Shown here: piece after piece, positions 1 to 10,308 of the stretch | Numbering within the stretch: the stretch's first letter is position 1 | How the letters are laid out: every line of letters begins with the position of its first letter | DNA from: Candidatus Kosakonia sp. 282A-S69 | GTDB lineage: Bacteria; Pseudomonadota; Gammaproteobacteria; Enterobacterales; Enterobacteriaceae | Reading direction: 5' to 3' | NCBI RefSeq assembly: GCF_029433855.1 | Contig: NZ_JAROAU010000003.1 | Span: 492,034 to 556,033 of the forward strand | DNA: 64,000 nucleotides | Notes under the pieces: model-generated | What the model saw: the letters and a program-made list of their open reading frames with translations, nothing else | What the model was told of the DNA's origin: nothing | The model's database searches: none | Made by a program: the position numbers and the translations under genes

Positions 1-382
1 GCTCCTGCAGTAGCGCTTCATCACTGATGGTGCCCGGCGTAACGATGCGTACGACCTTGCGCTCAACCGGCCCTTTGCTGGTGGCCGGATCGCCAATCTG
101 CTCGCAAATCGCCACCGATTCACCGAGGCTCACCAGTTTTGCCAGGTAGTTCTCCACCGCATGATGCGGCACGCCCGCCATCGGGATTGGCTCCCCGGCA
201 GAAGCACCGCGTTTGGTCAGGGAGATATCCATCAGCTGCGACGCGCGTTTCGCATCGTCATAAAAGAGCTCGTAGAAGTCGCCCATACGATAGAAGAGCA
301 GGATGTCCGGATGCTGCGCTTTCAGCTTCAGGTACTGCTGCATCATGGGCGTGTGTGCGTCGAGATTATCTGTCGTACTCAT
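1..382 (-). CDS. mutS: DNA mismatch repair protein MutS, N-terminal part (cut by window edge)
   Basis: MutS recognises mismatches and small loops and starts methyl-directed repair with MutL and MutH. Only the first 127 codons are in the window; the rest lies to the left. Reading from the ATG at 382, the product begins [19 protein letters not shown] and continues through the conserved mismatch-binding segment with [11 protein letters not shown], in which Phe and Glu contact the mismatched base. It ends in the region around GTISDE. In E. coli mutS lies next to ygbA; here about 19 kb of other genes separate them. Sequence and start match the family closely, so the call is firm although the gene is partial. 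Confidence 0.97.
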   Translation of the reverse strand, partial: MSTTDNLDAHTPMMQQYLKLKAQHPDILLFYRMGDFYELFYDDAKRASQLMDISLTKRGASAGEPIPMAGVPHHAVENYLAKLVSLGESVAICEQIGDPATSKGPVERKVVRIVTPGTISDEALLQE

Positions 383-745
383 CAGTTAGTGATGTCCATC
401 TTCTTGAAAAATAATGAGTCAGTGATGTTTGTTGTTCTCATCGCTTATCACTTTCCTCACCGAAACTCATGAATTTGCATCGCGGTTCATGAAGGCGTAG
501 CGAGCATGATAACGGACTCTGTGGAGCAGGAAAACCAGCGGGCGAGGGGCTGTTGTTGAAAGAGGTGGAAATGGTGGAACTAAATGATACAGATAACGCT
601 GATAACGGCGAAAACAATGCCTTACGCCTCTCCTGGAGAGCTATCGGGTAAGCTCTTTTTCTCTACCGTCACATAGCCATGTGAGGACAAGCTCTTTCAG
701 AACGAAACCGACCGTTTTCTTCAACGTTAATCGTTAAGTACAGTA

Positions 746-779
746 GTTTGCATCGCAAAGTTTATACAACGATGCAAAC
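746..779. repeat. Perfect 10-bp inverted repeat (possible operator or stem-loop)
   Basis: GTTTGCATCG (746-755) is followed 14 bases later by its exact reverse complement CGATGCAAAC (770-779). The spacer is AT-rich. It could be an operator or an RNA hairpin; no T-run follows, so it is not a terminator. Function unknown. Confidence 0.5.
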
Positions 780-1137
780 CGTTTTGATTACCAAAAGGTG
801 ATAATTAAACCATTGTTCTGCATACCGTCAAATAATTGATTTTCCTGAGCGAATGACAATGGAGTTGTTTTATAGAAAAAATGAATCCAACCCCGTGGTT
901 AATTCATTTGTACAGGTCGCGTCTGGTCTGGATTTTTCTTTACCTGATGAAAAATCATAATTTATCCAGATGCAATAAAAGATCCTGTGACGTAATAGTG
1001 TCTGTCTGCCCGCTTGAACAGGTCTGTGAGGATAAGCAGGTTTCATTTTCTTACATTAAAAAACACTTTATGGTTACTCTGTAAAACTTATAGAAAATGA
1101 ATAATGTATGGTGTTCCTTTGACCGTGATGTGTATTT

Positions 1138-1169
1138 GCCGTTCCTTCCCCAGAGAACGGCTTTTTTTT
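1138..1169 (+). terminator. Intrinsic terminator without an assigned gene
   Basis: The stem GCCGTTC (1138-1144) pairs with GAACGGC (1155-1161) and eight T residues follow directly (1162-1169). This is a textbook rho-independent terminator on the + strand. No + strand gene precedes it, which suggests an unannotated transcript between about 780 and 1138. Confidence 0.75.
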
Positions 1170-1471
1170 GCGCCCCTATGATACTTAAGCCCCGCAGCAT
1201 GGCATCACGCAACATCCCCCCTACACATAAGTGGCAGTGACAGTTTGATGTCACCAAAAGTGCTATCATTGGCTCACTCGTTACAGAGGCGCTGTGTCAC
1301 TTAAATCTCCTTTTCCTGATAAATGAAAGGGTGAATAGAGAGCGCGTTATGTATCCTGAAAAAAGAGTCGCTCTTACTGTCATTAATCATTGATCTCTCT
1401 GTGGGAGATGAAGAGGACGGAGAAAGCGTTTCTGCCACCATTATCGTTTATAGAGAAGCCTGGAGAGTAAG

Positions 1472-1720
1472 ATGATCCCCACCGATAACGAAATAAAATC
1501 AAAAGCAGATTTCCTGGCTTTTCTTACGTTATACAGCCAGGATCTCAAATCGTCCCCAGAAGAGTGGGCTAATCGCGATCTCCCCTCTTTTTTAGAAGCA
1601 TTGAAAGCGTGGGTCGAAGATATGGAACAGTATTATATCAATACAAAACAGGAGGTTCCGTCAGATATGAACTGGAAAGTTCTTTACGATATGCTGATGG
1701 CTGCCAGGATATATGAGTAA
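1472..1720 (+). CDS. DUF7660 family small protein
   Basis: An 82-residue acidic protein with the hallmarks of the DUF7660 family: an early K-x-D-F-L-x-F-L segment, the W-A-N-R-D-L-P-S-F-L-E-A-L block around residues 29-42, W-V-E-D-M near 46-50, and a C-terminal W-K-x-L-x-D-M-L-x-A-A-x-I-Y-E. The molecular function of this family is not known to me; members are small and often occur singly or near polymorphic-toxin or immunity genes. A good Shine-Dalgarno GGAGAG sits at 1460-1465 before the ATG. The gene stands alone between two long non-coding AT-rich stretches, consistent with transfer. Confidence 0.75.
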   Translation: MIPTDNEIKSKADFLAFLTLYSQDLKSSPEEWANRDLPSFLEALKAWVEDMEQYYINTKQEVPSDMNWKVLYDMLMAARIYE

Positions 1721-2112
1721 CTATTTCTCTTGTGATAGAAACAGGTCAGGAAAAAAGCATTAATTTTGGATATGGTAATTATTTTTTTTCGAATCTTGCT
1801 AAAAGTGAAATATTCAAGCAAAGGAAATATTTTTTATTAACAGAAGCAACCATGCGCGGTGTGCGATGGTGCTTTTAAAAATATCAGTACAGCATATTAG
1901 GTGCTACCCGGTTGGAACTATATGTTTTGGTGTTCAACAGATAATGGAGTTATTGTGCCAAATTACAAAAAAACGCTTTGTTATGACTCAGCAGATCAAC
2001 TTGTATTAATAACAACAGAATGAATAGTGTGGCGGTCATGACATTGTCGGCAATAATTTATAGCATGGGTCCCCTATTTATTTGATGAAAATGACCACGC
2101 ACAAGGATCCGT
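1721..2112. other. AT-rich intergenic region
   Basis: About 390 bases without a convincing gene. An imperfect hairpin followed by TTTT near 1846-1878 could end the DUF7660 transcript. A 33-codon frame at 1922-2023 lacks a good ribosome binding site and is not called. Confidence 0.5.
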
Positions 2113-2727
2113 ATGAGCTACATTGATGGCTTTGACCATGAAATAATCGGCACTCTTGGCTATCTGCCGATCTACCATCCGCTGGAAACCATCGAAGGCG
2201 ACGGCGGCTGGGGAGCGTATGACTTCAGCGCCACGCCGCAAAACCTGGTGCTGGGCGGCGGGAGTGGCGAGCATCCAGGGTTGGTGGTGCATAACTTGCC
2301 GACGCTTGCCGCACGCTTCTTATTTGACAGCCTGACCGAGGCGCAAGCGGAGAGCTTAAGCCGCGACGAGAGCGAATATCTCGACGAGCTCTACTACGCT
2401 GGCGAAACGCTGGAATTTTGCGGTTGGCGTATCCGCCACTATGCGCAACTCCAGGCGATGGCGCAAAGCCCGGCGCTGAGTAATCCCGTCAGCGAAGAGG
2501 GGGAGGTCGAGGAGTGGCTTGAGCGCTCGCTTGGCGAACTGGTGTGGTTCTCGCTGCCGGAGCTGAACCCGGAGTATCCACGGCTGGCGGCTATCTTCCA
2601 GCGCTTCGACATCTTCCCTTCGATGCGCAACGTCTCGGTCGATCCGCCGGGCTATCCGGCCTGCGGCGGCAGGATTGTCGTTAACGGCGCGCTGAGCTGG
2701 GGGCATCAACGCTGGCGTTCACGCTAG
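2113..2727 (+). CDS. Hypothetical protein, 204 aa
   Basis: I do not recognise this protein. It is soluble and acidic, with no signal peptide or membrane segment. It is rich in Gly and aromatic residues near the N terminus (a GDGGWGAYDF stretch around residues 30-40) and ends in a basic HQRWRSR tail. The start is supported by AAGGATC eight bases before the ATG. Composition and codon use (GC-rich third positions) match the chromosome, unlike the AT-rich DNA just upstream. It converges on mmuM with a 17-bp gap. Confidence 0.75.
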   Translation: MSYIDGFDHEIIGTLGYLPIYHPLETIEGDGGWGAYDFSATPQNLVLGGGSGEHPGLVVHNLPTLAARFLFDSLTEAQAESLSRDESEYLDELYYAGETLEFCGWRIRHYAQLQAMAQSPALSNPVSEEGEVEEWLERSLGELVWFSLPELNPEYPRLAAIFQRFDIFPSMRNVSVDPPGYPACGGRIVVNGALSWGHQRWRSR

Positions 2728-2744
2728 CTGCCGCAGGGGGATAA

Positions 2745-3683
2745 TCATTTCGTGCAGCAGTGGTGCAGGGCGACAATATCCGCAGGCGTGGTGCGACAGC
2801 AGCCACCAATCAGTTTTGCCCCTGAAGCCAGCCAGGCGGGCAGATGCCCGGCCAGCGTGTCGCACTCTGCACCGTGCCCGCGCCAGCTCTTGCTTACCGC
2901 ATCATAGGTTTCGCCCGAGTTGGGGTAGACCACCAGCGGCAGTGCGCTCAGGCTGTGCAGGTGTTCCAGCGCTTCGTTACTCTTCTCCAGCGCAATGCAG
3001 TTAATGCCCAGCGCGACAATCTGCGGCGTTGCTTCCACGACGTTTACCACCTCTGCGAGCGGCGTACCGTCGCTTAAATGGTGCGCGTCGCGCAGGGTAA
3101 ACGAAAACCACGCCCGCGCGTCAGGCCAGGCCTGCAACAGCGCGGCGAGGGCTTTTATCTCGGCAAATGAGGGGAGCGTTTCGCAGGCCAGCAGATCGGC
3201 ACCGGCCGCTAACAGCGCCTCAATGCGCGGGCGGTGAAAATCAGTAAACTCCTCCGCAGTGCGCTGATAATCGCCGCGATACTCTGACCCATCCGCCAGA
3301 TAAGCACCATATGGCCCAACGGACCCCGCCACCAGCAGCGGCCCGGCCTGCGGGTTTTCCGCCAGCGCGGCCTCACGGGCCGCCTGCGCCAGCTCGACGC
3401 TTTTGCCAATCAGCGCGCGCGACTGCGCCTCATCCAGGCCGCGTGCAGCAAAGCCGAGCGGCGTCGCCTGGTAGCTGGCGGTAATCGCGATCTGCGCACC
3501 GGCGCGGAAATAGTCGAGATGCACATCGCGGATCAGCTCCGGCGCTTCCATCAGCACTTTCGCGGACCAGAGATTATCAGCAAGGTTACAGCCGCGCGCT
3601 TCAAGCTCCGTTGCCATCGCGCCGTCAAGCACAATAAAGGGCTGCTTCTCCAGCAGCGCGGTCAGGGGGTTAGGGCGCGACAT
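2745..3683 (-). CDS. mmuM: Homocysteine S-methyltransferase
   Basis: Transfers a methyl group from S-methylmethionine (or SAM) to homocysteine, giving methionine; cytoplasmic and zinc-dependent. The 312-residue product has the family's N-terminal [11 protein letters not shown] segment. The zinc-binding cysteines appear in GINC and in the C-terminal GGCC motif (GGCCRTTP). I chose the ATG at 3683 (product MSRPNPL), as in E. coli MmuM; an upstream frame extension to 3707 lies inside mmuP and adds an unconserved RRR tract. It overlaps the end of mmuP by 14 bp, so the two are translated as an operon, presumably under MetJ control from the mmuP promoter. Confidence 0.95.
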   Translation of the reverse strand: MSRPNPLTALLEKQPFIVLDGAMATELEARGCNLADNLWSAKVLMEAPELIRDVHLDYFRAGAQIAITASYQATPLGFAARGLDEAQSRALIGKSVELAQAAREAALAENPQAGPLLVAGSVGPYGAYLADGSEYRGDYQRTAEEFTDFHRPRIEALLAAGADLLACETLPSFAEIKALAALLQAWPDARAWFSFTLRDAHHLSDGTPLAEVVNVVEATPQIVALGINCIALEKSNEALEHLHSLSALPLVVYPNSGETYDAVSKSWRGHGAECDTLAGHLPAWLASGAKLIGGCCRTTPADIVALHHCCTK

Positions 3684-5076
3684 GTTCACTCTCCTTCGCT
3701 TTATCATGATGGGTCAGCCAGTAAGCACCATAGCACAGAGCAACAAACGGCAGCCCACAATAGAGCGCAATGCGCTGGTCGGGATCAAATGCCAGGCCGA
3801 TACACGCCAGCAGGCAGAGCAGGAAACCGGCAACAGGCACCAGCGGATACCACGGCGCGTGGTAGTGCAGATCCGCAAGTGACTTGCCGGACTGCAAATG
3901 GCGACGGCGAAAGACAAAGTGCGCCGCACAAATGCTGAGCCACACGGCGACCACGGCGAAACCGGAAATCGCTGACAGCGCAACGAACACCGTATCCGGC
4001 GCGATAACGCTCGAGAGCAGCGCCAGCACACCGCCCAGCATCGAGACCGAGAGCGCCGTCAGCGGCACGCCGTTTTTGGTGACGCGCATAAAACAGCGCG
4101 GCAGCGTCTTCTCATTCGAGAGCGACCACAGCATGCGCCCGGAAGCATACAGCCCCGAGTTAGCCGCTGAGAGGATCGCCGTCAGGATGACAAAGTTAAA
4201 AATATCGGCGGCGTAAGGAATGCCAATCTTCTCAAACACCACCACGAAGGGGCTCTTCTCCACGCCCGCCTGCTGCATCGGGATCAGTGCCGCCAGCACA
4301 AACACGGTGCCGATAAAAAAGAGGATTAACCGTACGATCGTGGCGCGAATGGCGACCGGAATCACCTGCTGTGGGTTCTCTGTTTCGCCTGCGGCAATAC
4401 CAATCAGTTCGGTACCGGAGAAGGCAAAGTTCACCGCCACCATGGTCATCAGAATCGGCAGCCCGCCGTGGGGGAACCACCCTTCGGCAGTGATGTTGGC
4501 AAGACCGGGAGCAGCAGAGCCATCCTGCATCGGGATAAAACCAAAGATTGCCGCCCCGCCAAGCAGGATAAAGGCAATGATGGTGATCACTTTTACCAGC
4601 GAGAACCAGAACTCGCCCTCGGCGAAAAAGCGCGTCGAGACGACATTAAGGGCGAAAATCGCCACGCAGAAGATGACGCACCATATCCAGACCGGAACAT
4701 GCGGGAACCAGTACTGCATGCAGAACCCGGCGGCGGTAAAGCTCGATCCCAGCGCCACCGTCCAGGTGAGCCAGTAGAGCCAGGCCACGGTATAGCCCGT
4801 TGCCGGGCCGAGATAGCGCGCGGCATAGACATGAAACGCGCCGGTCACCGGCATTGCTACGGAGAGTTCACCGAGGCACTGCATCACCAGCCAGACCACC
4901 AGCGCGCCAATCAGATAGGCCAGCAGCGTGCCGGCCGCGCCGGTAGTAGAGATGATATAGCCGGTATTAAAGAACAACCCGGTGCCAATCACGCCGCCCA
5001 GCGACAGCATAACTAAGTGGCGGGTTTTCATGGTGCGCTTAAGCTGCCCCTGAGCCTGATCCTGCTGATTTTGCAT
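3670..5076 (-). CDS. mmuP: S-methylmethionine permease
   Basis: Imports S-methylmethionine, the substrate of MmuM. The 468-residue protein is an amino acid/polyamine/organocation-type permease with about 12 hydrophobic segments. It begins with a short hydrophilic Q-rich tail and then the family signature [14 protein letters not shown] at about residues 31-44. The later [15 protein letters not shown] motif is typical of amino acid permeases. Length matches E. coli MmuP (467). It is the first gene of the mmuPM operon; three tandem MetJ boxes lie 10-34 bp upstream, predicting repression when methionine is plentiful. Confidence 0.95.
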   Translation of the reverse strand: MQNQQDQAQGQLKRTMKTRHLVMLSLGGVIGTGLFFNTGYIISTTGAAGTLLAYLIGALVVWLVMQCLGELSVAMPVTGAFHVYAARYLGPATGYTVAWLYWLTWTVALGSSFTAAGFCMQYWFPHVPVWIWCVIFCVAIFALNVVSTRFFAEGEFWFSLVKVITIIAFILLGGAAIFGFIPMQDGSAAPGLANITAEGWFPHGGLPILMTMVAVNFAFSGTELIGIAAGETENPQQVIPVAIRATIVRLILFFIGTVFVLAALIPMQQAGVEKSPFVVVFEKIGIPYAADIFNFVILTAILSAANSGLYASGRMLWSLSNEKTLPRCFMRVTKNGVPLTALSVSMLGGVLALLSSVIAPDTVFVALSAISGFAVVAVWLSICAAHFVFRRRHLQSGKSLADLHYHAPWYPLVPVAGFLLCLLACIGLAFDPDQRIALYCGLPFVALCYGAYWLTHHDKAKESEHVAP

Positions 5077-5086
5077 ACAACCCTCT

Positions 5087-5110
5087 AAACGTATGGACGT
5101 CTAAACATCT
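5087..5110. promoter_or_regulatory. Three tandem MetJ boxes upstream of mmuP
   Basis: Three adjacent 8-mers, AAACGTAT (5087), GGACGTCT (5095) and AAACATCT (5103), match the MetJ box AGACGTCT at 6, 7 and 6 positions. MetJ binds two or more contiguous boxes cooperatively and is known to control mmuPM in E. coli. Confidence 0.8.
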
Positions 5111-5196
5111 GCGTTAAAGGGTTATAACGTGATTGTTAATAAAAAGCCAGTCTCGCAGCGGGCAGGGGCGGTTAACTGCGCACTCTCTGGCCGGGG

Positions 5197-5835
5197 TTAG
5201 CTAAAAAGGTAGACCACGCTCCAGAAGAGCAGAGAGGTGAGCATATGGACTTTCATCACCCGCAGCCAATCGATGCGTTGGCCGGTGGCATCCGTAAAGC
5301 GGAACCACTTCAGATGGGGCAGATGGGTTGCCAGCGTTTTGGCTAATAACAACCAGATAATGATCGACAGCGTATTGATGCACAGCAGGGTCAGATAGTG
5401 CAGCGCTAATTGCCCCAGATTAATGGAGTAGAGCAATGGGGTATTTATCTGCTGATAAAGCCAGAACTGCACAGAGGAGATCCAGGAGAAGATATGCGGA
5501 ACAGGCAACGGGCCTGAAAGGCTATTAATAAACACATACCACCAGGTGGTCAGCATCTCGAATAGATAAAAAAGAAACTCATACAGCAGAAATAATTTCA
5601 GCGCACGCGCGGTAGAGCCTGGCCATAATTTCGGCGCACCGCGCGTAAGAAAGGCTTTAGCGGCAAAAAAGAGCAGCGCGAAAAGCGAAAAAGCGGCAAT
5701 TAATACAATCATCACTACACTTACTGCCGCCGGGCCTGCTGCTGCGGCATGGGGGTTCTGCGCCGCTAATCTGCGGTTAGCCTCATCGCGCTCAAACTCG
5801 CTGAGATGGCTGTTACCGTTGTAATCGTAGTACAC
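5197..5835 (-). CDS. Integral membrane protein of unknown function
   Basis: A 212-residue protein that I do not assign to a family. The first 35 residues are hydrophilic (MYYDYNGNSHLSEFERDE...), followed by roughly four hydrophobic segments at about residues 40-65, 82-105, 120-145 and 150-172, then a hydrophilic stretch and a last hydrophobic C terminus (LLFWSVVYLF). An N-in, inner-membrane topology seems likely. It is a single-gene unit between mmuP and the divergent FIST chemoreceptor. No catalytic motif is visible. Confidence 0.7.
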   Translation of the reverse strand: MYYDYNGNSHLSEFERDEANRRLAAQNPHAAAAGPAAVSVVMIVLIAAFSLFALLFFAAKAFLTRGAPKLWPGSTARALKLFLLYEFLFYLFEMLTTWWYVFINSLSGPLPVPHIFSWISSVQFWLYQQINTPLLYSINLGQLALHYLTLLCINTLSIIIWLLLAKTLATHLPHLKWFRFTDATGQRIDWLRVMKVHMLTSLLFWSVVYLFS

Positions 5836-6298
5836 GATTAATCCTTATATGAGTGGTAGAAAAAACGAGGCGCACATCCTATCCGTTTATCTGAGGGGAG
5901 TGAAACCGCTGCGGCGAAAGCCCACCGGAAATGGGGGGATGCGCACCCTCTTATCAGAATTTGAAAGGCACATAATAAAGGAGGGTTATATTTGAAGCTT
6001 CCCTGCAAATAATGCGTGCTGTTAAACAGGCCGGAAATAAAAAAGGATGAAATATTCAAAACGCTTTCTGCTTCACTCGTAACCTACTTTGTGCGGAATA
6101 GTTCTGCCTATTGCAGCGATTAGTGAAGCTTTAGCGCAAATTGACGATAACGTCTTAGCGTCACCCTCAATCACGCAGGGGCGCGCTTATCTTTTTTCAA
6201 CGAGTTCTGATCGCGACGGATCTGCTTTTAGCCCTCCTTTAACAACACCAGTAAGCGCTTTTTTACGCGCGTTTTTTTATTTTAAGGAAAACAGTACT
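5836..6298. other. Intergenic region upstream of the FIST chemoreceptor
   Basis: This divergent intergenic region contains no credible gene. It must hold the promoters of the membrane protein gene and of the chemoreceptor gene. AAGGA at 6284-6288 is the chemoreceptor ribosome binding site. I could not identify a flagellar sigma-28 promoter by eye. Confidence 0.5.
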
Positions 6299-8263
6299 AT
6301 GGCTTTCGTAAGATCACTGTGTCGCGGTTTGTTGGGTTCCCGTCTGGCCGGTGGACCAAAACCTGCTAACGGCATTTTCGACTGCCGGGATTTACCGACT
6401 TCACTTTCGGCTGCGGGTCTTAGCGCACGCTCATCCGGCATTTTATTGACCTTTGTCCCGCCCGAAGCGGATTTCCACCGCGTCAGCCAGGCGTGGCAAC
6501 GTTTTACCTCTGCCGATCTGACGGTGATTACCCTCTCTTCAAACGGCGCGCTAAGCGCCAGCGGTCGCCAGACGACCTACTGCGCGGGCGACGGGCAGGA
6601 GGGGAGCTTCCTGCTGCTGCCGGATAGCCTTATCGCCGAGCATGAGACGCATATTGTCGACCTCCATCTGCACGACACCCAGAGTGCCGCGCAGCGTATC
6701 AGCGCCATTCAGCGCGAATTAAACACCATTAAACCGCGCATGGCGCTCTCCGCTGAGCGCACTTTCGCGATGATCTACTGCGACGGGCTCTCTGCTTCGG
6801 AAGGTTTCTTCATGCAGGCCTGGTATAACAGCGGTCTCTTCCCGTGCCTGGCGATTGGCGGCTCCGCAGGCGGACGCGCGACCTTTGACGGCACGTGGAT
6901 TGGCGTCGGCGACCGGGTATTACAAGGCAAAGCCGTTGTCGTTTTCTGTCGCATGGCGGAAGGCAAATCCTTCTCACCTTTTAAGAGCCAGAACTTTACC
7001 CCGCTGGATCAGAGTTGGTTGATTGCCGATGCCGATCCGATTTCTCGCACGGTAACATCGGTCTTTGATCGCCAGGGGCAGCAGAAGGCTTTTACCCAGG
7101 CGCTCGCCGAGCACCTTAACTGTAAAGAGTCACAGCTGAGTGAACGTCTGAAAGGGCTTACCTTCGGCGTAAAAGTGGGTGACGAGTACTTCATCCGCTC
7201 GGTAGCGAAAATTGAGCACGGCATGGTGCACTTCTTCTGCGATCTGGAGTTTGGCGATCGGCTGTTCCTGATGCAGGAGACCGACTTTAAACAGGCGACG
7301 TTGCGCGACTGGCAAACCTTTATCACCGGTAAAGGCAAACCTGCCGCCATCATGATGAATGACTGTATTTTGCGCCGTATGGGTAACAGCGATCAGCTGC
7401 ACGATGCTCACTTCTTCAAAGGCATCCCGGCGGCGGGCTTCTCCAGCTTTGGCGAAATCCTCGGCGTGCCGATTAACCAGACCCTCTCCGCGCTGGTCTT
7501 CTTTAACCATGACGTGAAAGCGATGACCCAGTTTCCGGTGGAGTACGCCGGATATGCCGCGCACTATGCCCAGCGCGCGCTGCGCCGTTGGGAAGCGCTG
7601 AATAGCATTCAGACCCGGGTGCTGGATCGCGTGGTGAGCTATCAGCAGGAGCTGGCACCGATTGTGCAGGCGCTGCCGGCGCTCGAAGCCGCCACCCAGA
7701 GCCAGAGTGAAGCGCTGGTGATGGCAGAAAGCAGCATTCGTGGCATCAGCGATATCGCCACCGAAAGCCAGCGGGCGCAGGGGCGTCTTGGCGAAGGGCT
7801 GGATTCGCTGGAGCAGATCTCCAACGGCATCGGCGTGATCACCCACGGCATCAGTAACATCGCCTTCCAGACCAATATCCTTGCGCTCAACGCGGCAGTA
7901 GAAGCGGCGCGCGCCGGCGATGCGGGGCGCGGTTTTGCGGTGGTAGCAGGGGAGGTTCGCCGCCTGGCGCACTCCTCAAAAGAGCAGGCAGAAGCGACGG
8001 CGAGCAACATCAGCGACGCGGTCAGCACCATCTCCCATATCCGTGAAGTCGCCAGCAATACGGTGGAGACCGCAACCGATATGGCGGAGCGCAGCATTCT
8101 TGCCGCTAATGCCATTGCTGAGATGAGCCAGCAGACGCGCCAGGAGCGGGAAAACATCGCGAAGCAACTGAGCAACCTGCGCACCCTGACCGCCGGAATG
8201 GATGCGATGCAGGAAGCGGTTGCCCAGCTGAAAGTGCTGCAAACCCTCTCAACGGGGCGTTAA
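6299..8263 (+). CDS. Cytoplasmic chemoreceptor with FIST sensory domain
   Basis: A 654-residue fusion of a FIST-N/FIST-C sensory module (about residues 40-400) and a methyl-accepting chemotaxis signalling domain (about 430-640). The hairpin tip of the signalling domain is clear: [18 protein letters not shown] followed by [15 protein letters not shown]. No hydrophobic membrane segment is present, so it should be a soluble receptor acting on CheA/CheW. FIST domains bind small ligands; some family members (NosP) bind haem and sense nitric oxide, others amino acids. I chose the ATG at 6299 because AAGGA lies 10 bases upstream; the frame is open further upstream, but that part looks non-coding. 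No chemotaxis genes are nearby. Confidence 0.88.
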   Translation: MAFVRSLCRGLLGSRLAGGPKPANGIFDCRDLPTSLSAAGLSARSSGILLTFVPPEADFHRVSQAWQRFTSADLTVITLSSNGALSASGRQTTYCAGDGQEGSFLLLPDSLIAEHETHIVDLHLHDTQSAAQRISAIQRELNTIKPRMALSAERTFAMIYCDGLSASEGFFMQAWYNSGLFPCLAIGGSAGGRATFDGTWIGVGDRVLQGKAVVVFCRMAEGKSFSPFKSQNFTPLDQSWLIADADPISRTVTSVFDRQGQQKAFTQALAEHLNCKESQLSERLKGLTFGVKVGDEYFIRSVAKIEHGMVHFFCDLEFGDRLFLMQETDFKQATLRDWQTFITGKGKPAAIMMNDCILRRMGNSDQLHDAHFFKGIPAAGFSSFGEILGVPINQTLSALVFFNHDVKAMTQFPVEYAGYAAHYAQRALRRWEALNSIQTRVLDRVVSYQQELAPIVQALPALEAATQSQSEALVMAESSIRGISDIATESQRAQGRLGEGLDSLEQISNGIGVITHGISNIAFQTNILALNAAVEAARAGDAGRGFAVVAGEVRRLAHSSKEQAEATASNISDAVSTISHIREVASNTVETATDMAERSILAANAIAEMSQQTRQERENIAKQLSNLRTLTAGMDAMQEAVAQLKVLQTLSTGR

Positions 8264-8302
8264 GGCAGTATGTTGCAGACCTCCGGCGCAGGCCGCCTGG
8301 GG

Positions 8303-8911
8303 TCAGCTCAAATCATGCAGCGCTTTACCGAGCGGGCGGGTGATGCGCAGTTGTTCAAAGCGCACATCCAGCCCCTCTCTTTCCGGCGAGCAGCACATCA
8401 CCCCAACAAAGCGCTGACCGCTATCCTGCCACGGGAAGAGCCGCAGCAGCGGCCACGTTTTCCCGTCGGTGGAGTATTGCAGGCGTAACGCCTGCTTCTC
8501 AAGCGTCGCGCGCATCCAGAACTCATGCGCATCGCCGGGGAAGAGGCCAGTCGACCAGTCAGATTGCCCCTGCGTCACCACACAGCCAATCGCGGGCGCG
8601 CCATCGTTATACTCAATGCCGCTTTTTACCCACTGCGTTTCAGACGCTTCAATAAAGATCCCCGCCTGGTCGTAAAGTTGTTCAAACGCGGCGGCGATTT
8701 TCACCTCAAGGGTAAACTCCCCCTCAAGCATAAACCCAAAAGCATGACCGGAGTGCCGCTCAAAGCCGTACCAGGTCTTGACCCAAAAATCGGTATTCGC
8801 CCCGGTGCGCATCAGCAGTTGTTCATCAGTCTGAGTAACGTGGGCGGGTTTATTTATCCACAGACCCTTTTCTGACGTGAAGCTCTCAATTGGTGTCACA
8901 GGCAACCTCAT
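8303..8911 (-). CDS. DUF1349 (concanavalin A-like fold) protein
   Basis: A 202-residue soluble protein of the DUF1349 family, which has a concanavalin A/glucanase-like beta-sandwich fold and no firmly established reaction. Typical features are the AGIFIEASETQWVKSGIEY segment around residues 85-105, a WVKTWYGFERHSGHAFG region, and the C-terminal VGVMCCSPEREGLDVRF. The ATG at 8911 is preferred over a TTG three bases upstream. It converges on the FIST chemoreceptor gene with 39 bp between the stops. Carbohydrate binding is possible but only inferred from the fold. Confidence 0.8.
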   Translation of the reverse strand: MRLPVTPIESFTSEKGLWINKPAHVTQTDEQLLMRTGANTDFWVKTWYGFERHSGHAFGFMLEGEFTLEVKIAAAFEQLYDQAGIFIEASETQWVKSGIEYNDGAPAIGCVVTQGQSDWSTGLFPGDAHEFWMRATLEKQALRLQYSTDGKTWPLLRLFPWQDSGQRFVGVMCCSPEREGLDVRFEQLRITRPLGKALHDLS

Positions 8912-8973
8912 CAATGTTTACAAGAAAACCGCGGCCACTCTGCCACGCTTTTGCAGCGATTGCCGGGCGGTGC

Positions 8974-10308
8974 TTAACGTTTCGCTTTACGCGCCAGTTT
9001 TTTACTGCGCACCGTTAACAGTGGCGTCACCGAGATGCCATGCAGCAGCACGCTCAGCGTCACAATGGTAATGGCGATATCGGCAACAATATTGGCATCC
9101 GCGCCCTGCAAACCGTGGACATAGGCAAAGGCAATATAGTTGAGACTGCCGATGCCGCGAATGCCAAGCCAGCCGAGGCTCGCGCGGTGAAACCATGTCG
9201 TACCGGAGCGCAGCGTCACAATAAACACCGATAGCGGGCGGATCACCAAAAAGAGCACAAAGGCCAGCCCGAGCGCGTGCGCATCCCAGTGCTGAGCGAG
9301 GGTGACACCAAGCACAATCACCAGCAGCGCCGCCAGCAGCCGCTCAACGGTATCGCCAAAAGAGAGGGCATCGCCAATCACCAGGCCTACAGATTTAATC
9401 GGGTTCTGCTCCTCCAGCGCATGGCGCAGATGCGGGTTGACCTGCATCTCTGCCGGCACATCCTCCTCCTCTTCGGGATCGCCATGGCGCTTTTGCACGC
9501 TTACTTCGGCGCTGCGCAGGCCAATCCCGGCAGCAAAGGCCGCGAGGAAACCGGAGGCGCTCACCGACTGCGCCAGCGCGAAGCTCAGGCAGATCAGCGC
9601 CAGGGCGATAAAGTCGCTGGGTGCCACTTCGCCCTGTTTATGGCGTGAACGGGTGGCGAGAAGGCCGATTAAGCGCCCCATAAAGAAACCAATCAGCAGC
9701 CCGCCGACCAGCGCCCACAGCAGATCGATGCTCAGCCAGTGCAACAGCTCTTCGCCTGACGGCACGCCATCGGCTTTGTACCAGATCAGCGCCAGCATTA
9801 AGAAGGGGAGCGCGGTGCCGTCATTAAGCCCCGCCTCGCTGGAGAGCGCTATGCGCAGTTGGTCATCATCGCGCGCGTCGTTAATCGCCACCAGGCTCGC
9901 CAGCACCGGATCGGTGGGTGCCAGAATCGCGCCAAGCGCCAGCGAGAGCGGCCAGGCCAGATCGAGCAGATAGTGGGCGGCGACCATAATCCCGCCGATA
10001 GTCAGTAGCATAGCGGGCAGCGCCAGCTTAATGCCCATCTTCCAGTAGGGAGAGGTGAGCGGCAGACGGATCTTCAGGCCGGTAATAAACAGCGAGGCCG
10101 CCATCGCGATTTCGGTAATGCGGGCGGTGAGATCGGCATGGGCCGCCACATCGATATTAAGAACGCCCATCTCCCACGGGCCGCAGATGATGCCGACCAC
10201 AAGATAGAGACCAAACACCGGGATCGGCACGCGGCTTATCCAGCCGTAGGATAACGACATCAACAGTAACAGGCCGCCGGTCGCGGCCATCCACATCAAA
10301 TAACTCAT
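8974..10308 (-). CDS. CPA1-family Na+(K+)/H+ antiporter
   Basis: A 444-residue monovalent cation:proton antiporter of the NhaP/CPA1 type with about 12 membrane segments. Family landmarks are ALGAILAPTDPVLAS (the A/N-P-T-D-P-V cation-site helix) and SSEAGLNDGTALPF (the E-x-G-x-N-D-G core). The start at 10308 follows a strong GGAGGAG; a frame extending to 10560 has no conserved residues and runs into the divergent gene's upstream region. The protein exchanges Na+ or K+ for H+ across the inner membrane, for pH and salt homeostasis. Substrate preference cannot be told from sequence. Confidence 0.88.
   Translation of the reverse strand: MSYLMWMAATGGLLLLMSLSYGWISRVPIPVFGLYLVVGIICGPWEMGVLNIDVAAHADLTARITEIAMAASLFITGLKIRLPLTSPYWKMGIKLALPAMLLTIGGIMVAAHYLLDLAWPLSLALGAILAPTDPVLASLVAINDARDDDQLRIALSSEAGLNDGTALPFLMLALIWYKADGVPSGEELLHWLSIDLLWALVGGLLIGFFMGRLIGLLATRSRHKQGEVAPSDFIALALICLSFALAQSVSASGFLAAFAAGIGLRSAEVSVQKRHGDPEEEEDVPAEMQVNPHLRHALEEQNPIKSVGLVIGDALSFGDTVERLLAALLVIVLGVTLAQHWDAHALGLAFVLFLVIRPLSVFIVTLRSGTTWFHRASLGWLGIRGIGSLNYIAFAYVHGLQGADANIVADIAITIVTLSVLLHGISVTPLLTVRSKKLARKAKR

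Larger units (their letters stand above)
383..1471. other. 1.1-kb AT-rich intergenic region upstream of mutS
   Basis: No convincing protein gene is visible between mutS and the DUF7660 gene. The base composition is clearly AT-richer than the neighbours, and the few open frames lack ribosome binding sites or recognisable products. It should hold the mutS promoter. It also contains a perfect 10-bp inverted repeat at 746-779 and a strong intrinsic terminator at 1138-1169 with no obvious gene ahead of it, so an untranslated transcript is possible. Confidence 0.6.

Noticed and set aside
1922-2023. 33-codon open frame in the AT-rich gap before the 204-aa gene
   Set aside because: No clear ribosome binding site and no recognisable product; it could be a fragment but cannot be supported.
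5838-6059. 73-codon frame on the minus strand between the membrane protein and the chemoreceptor
   Set aside because: No ribosome binding site, composition unlike a protein, and it lies in an expected divergent promoter region.
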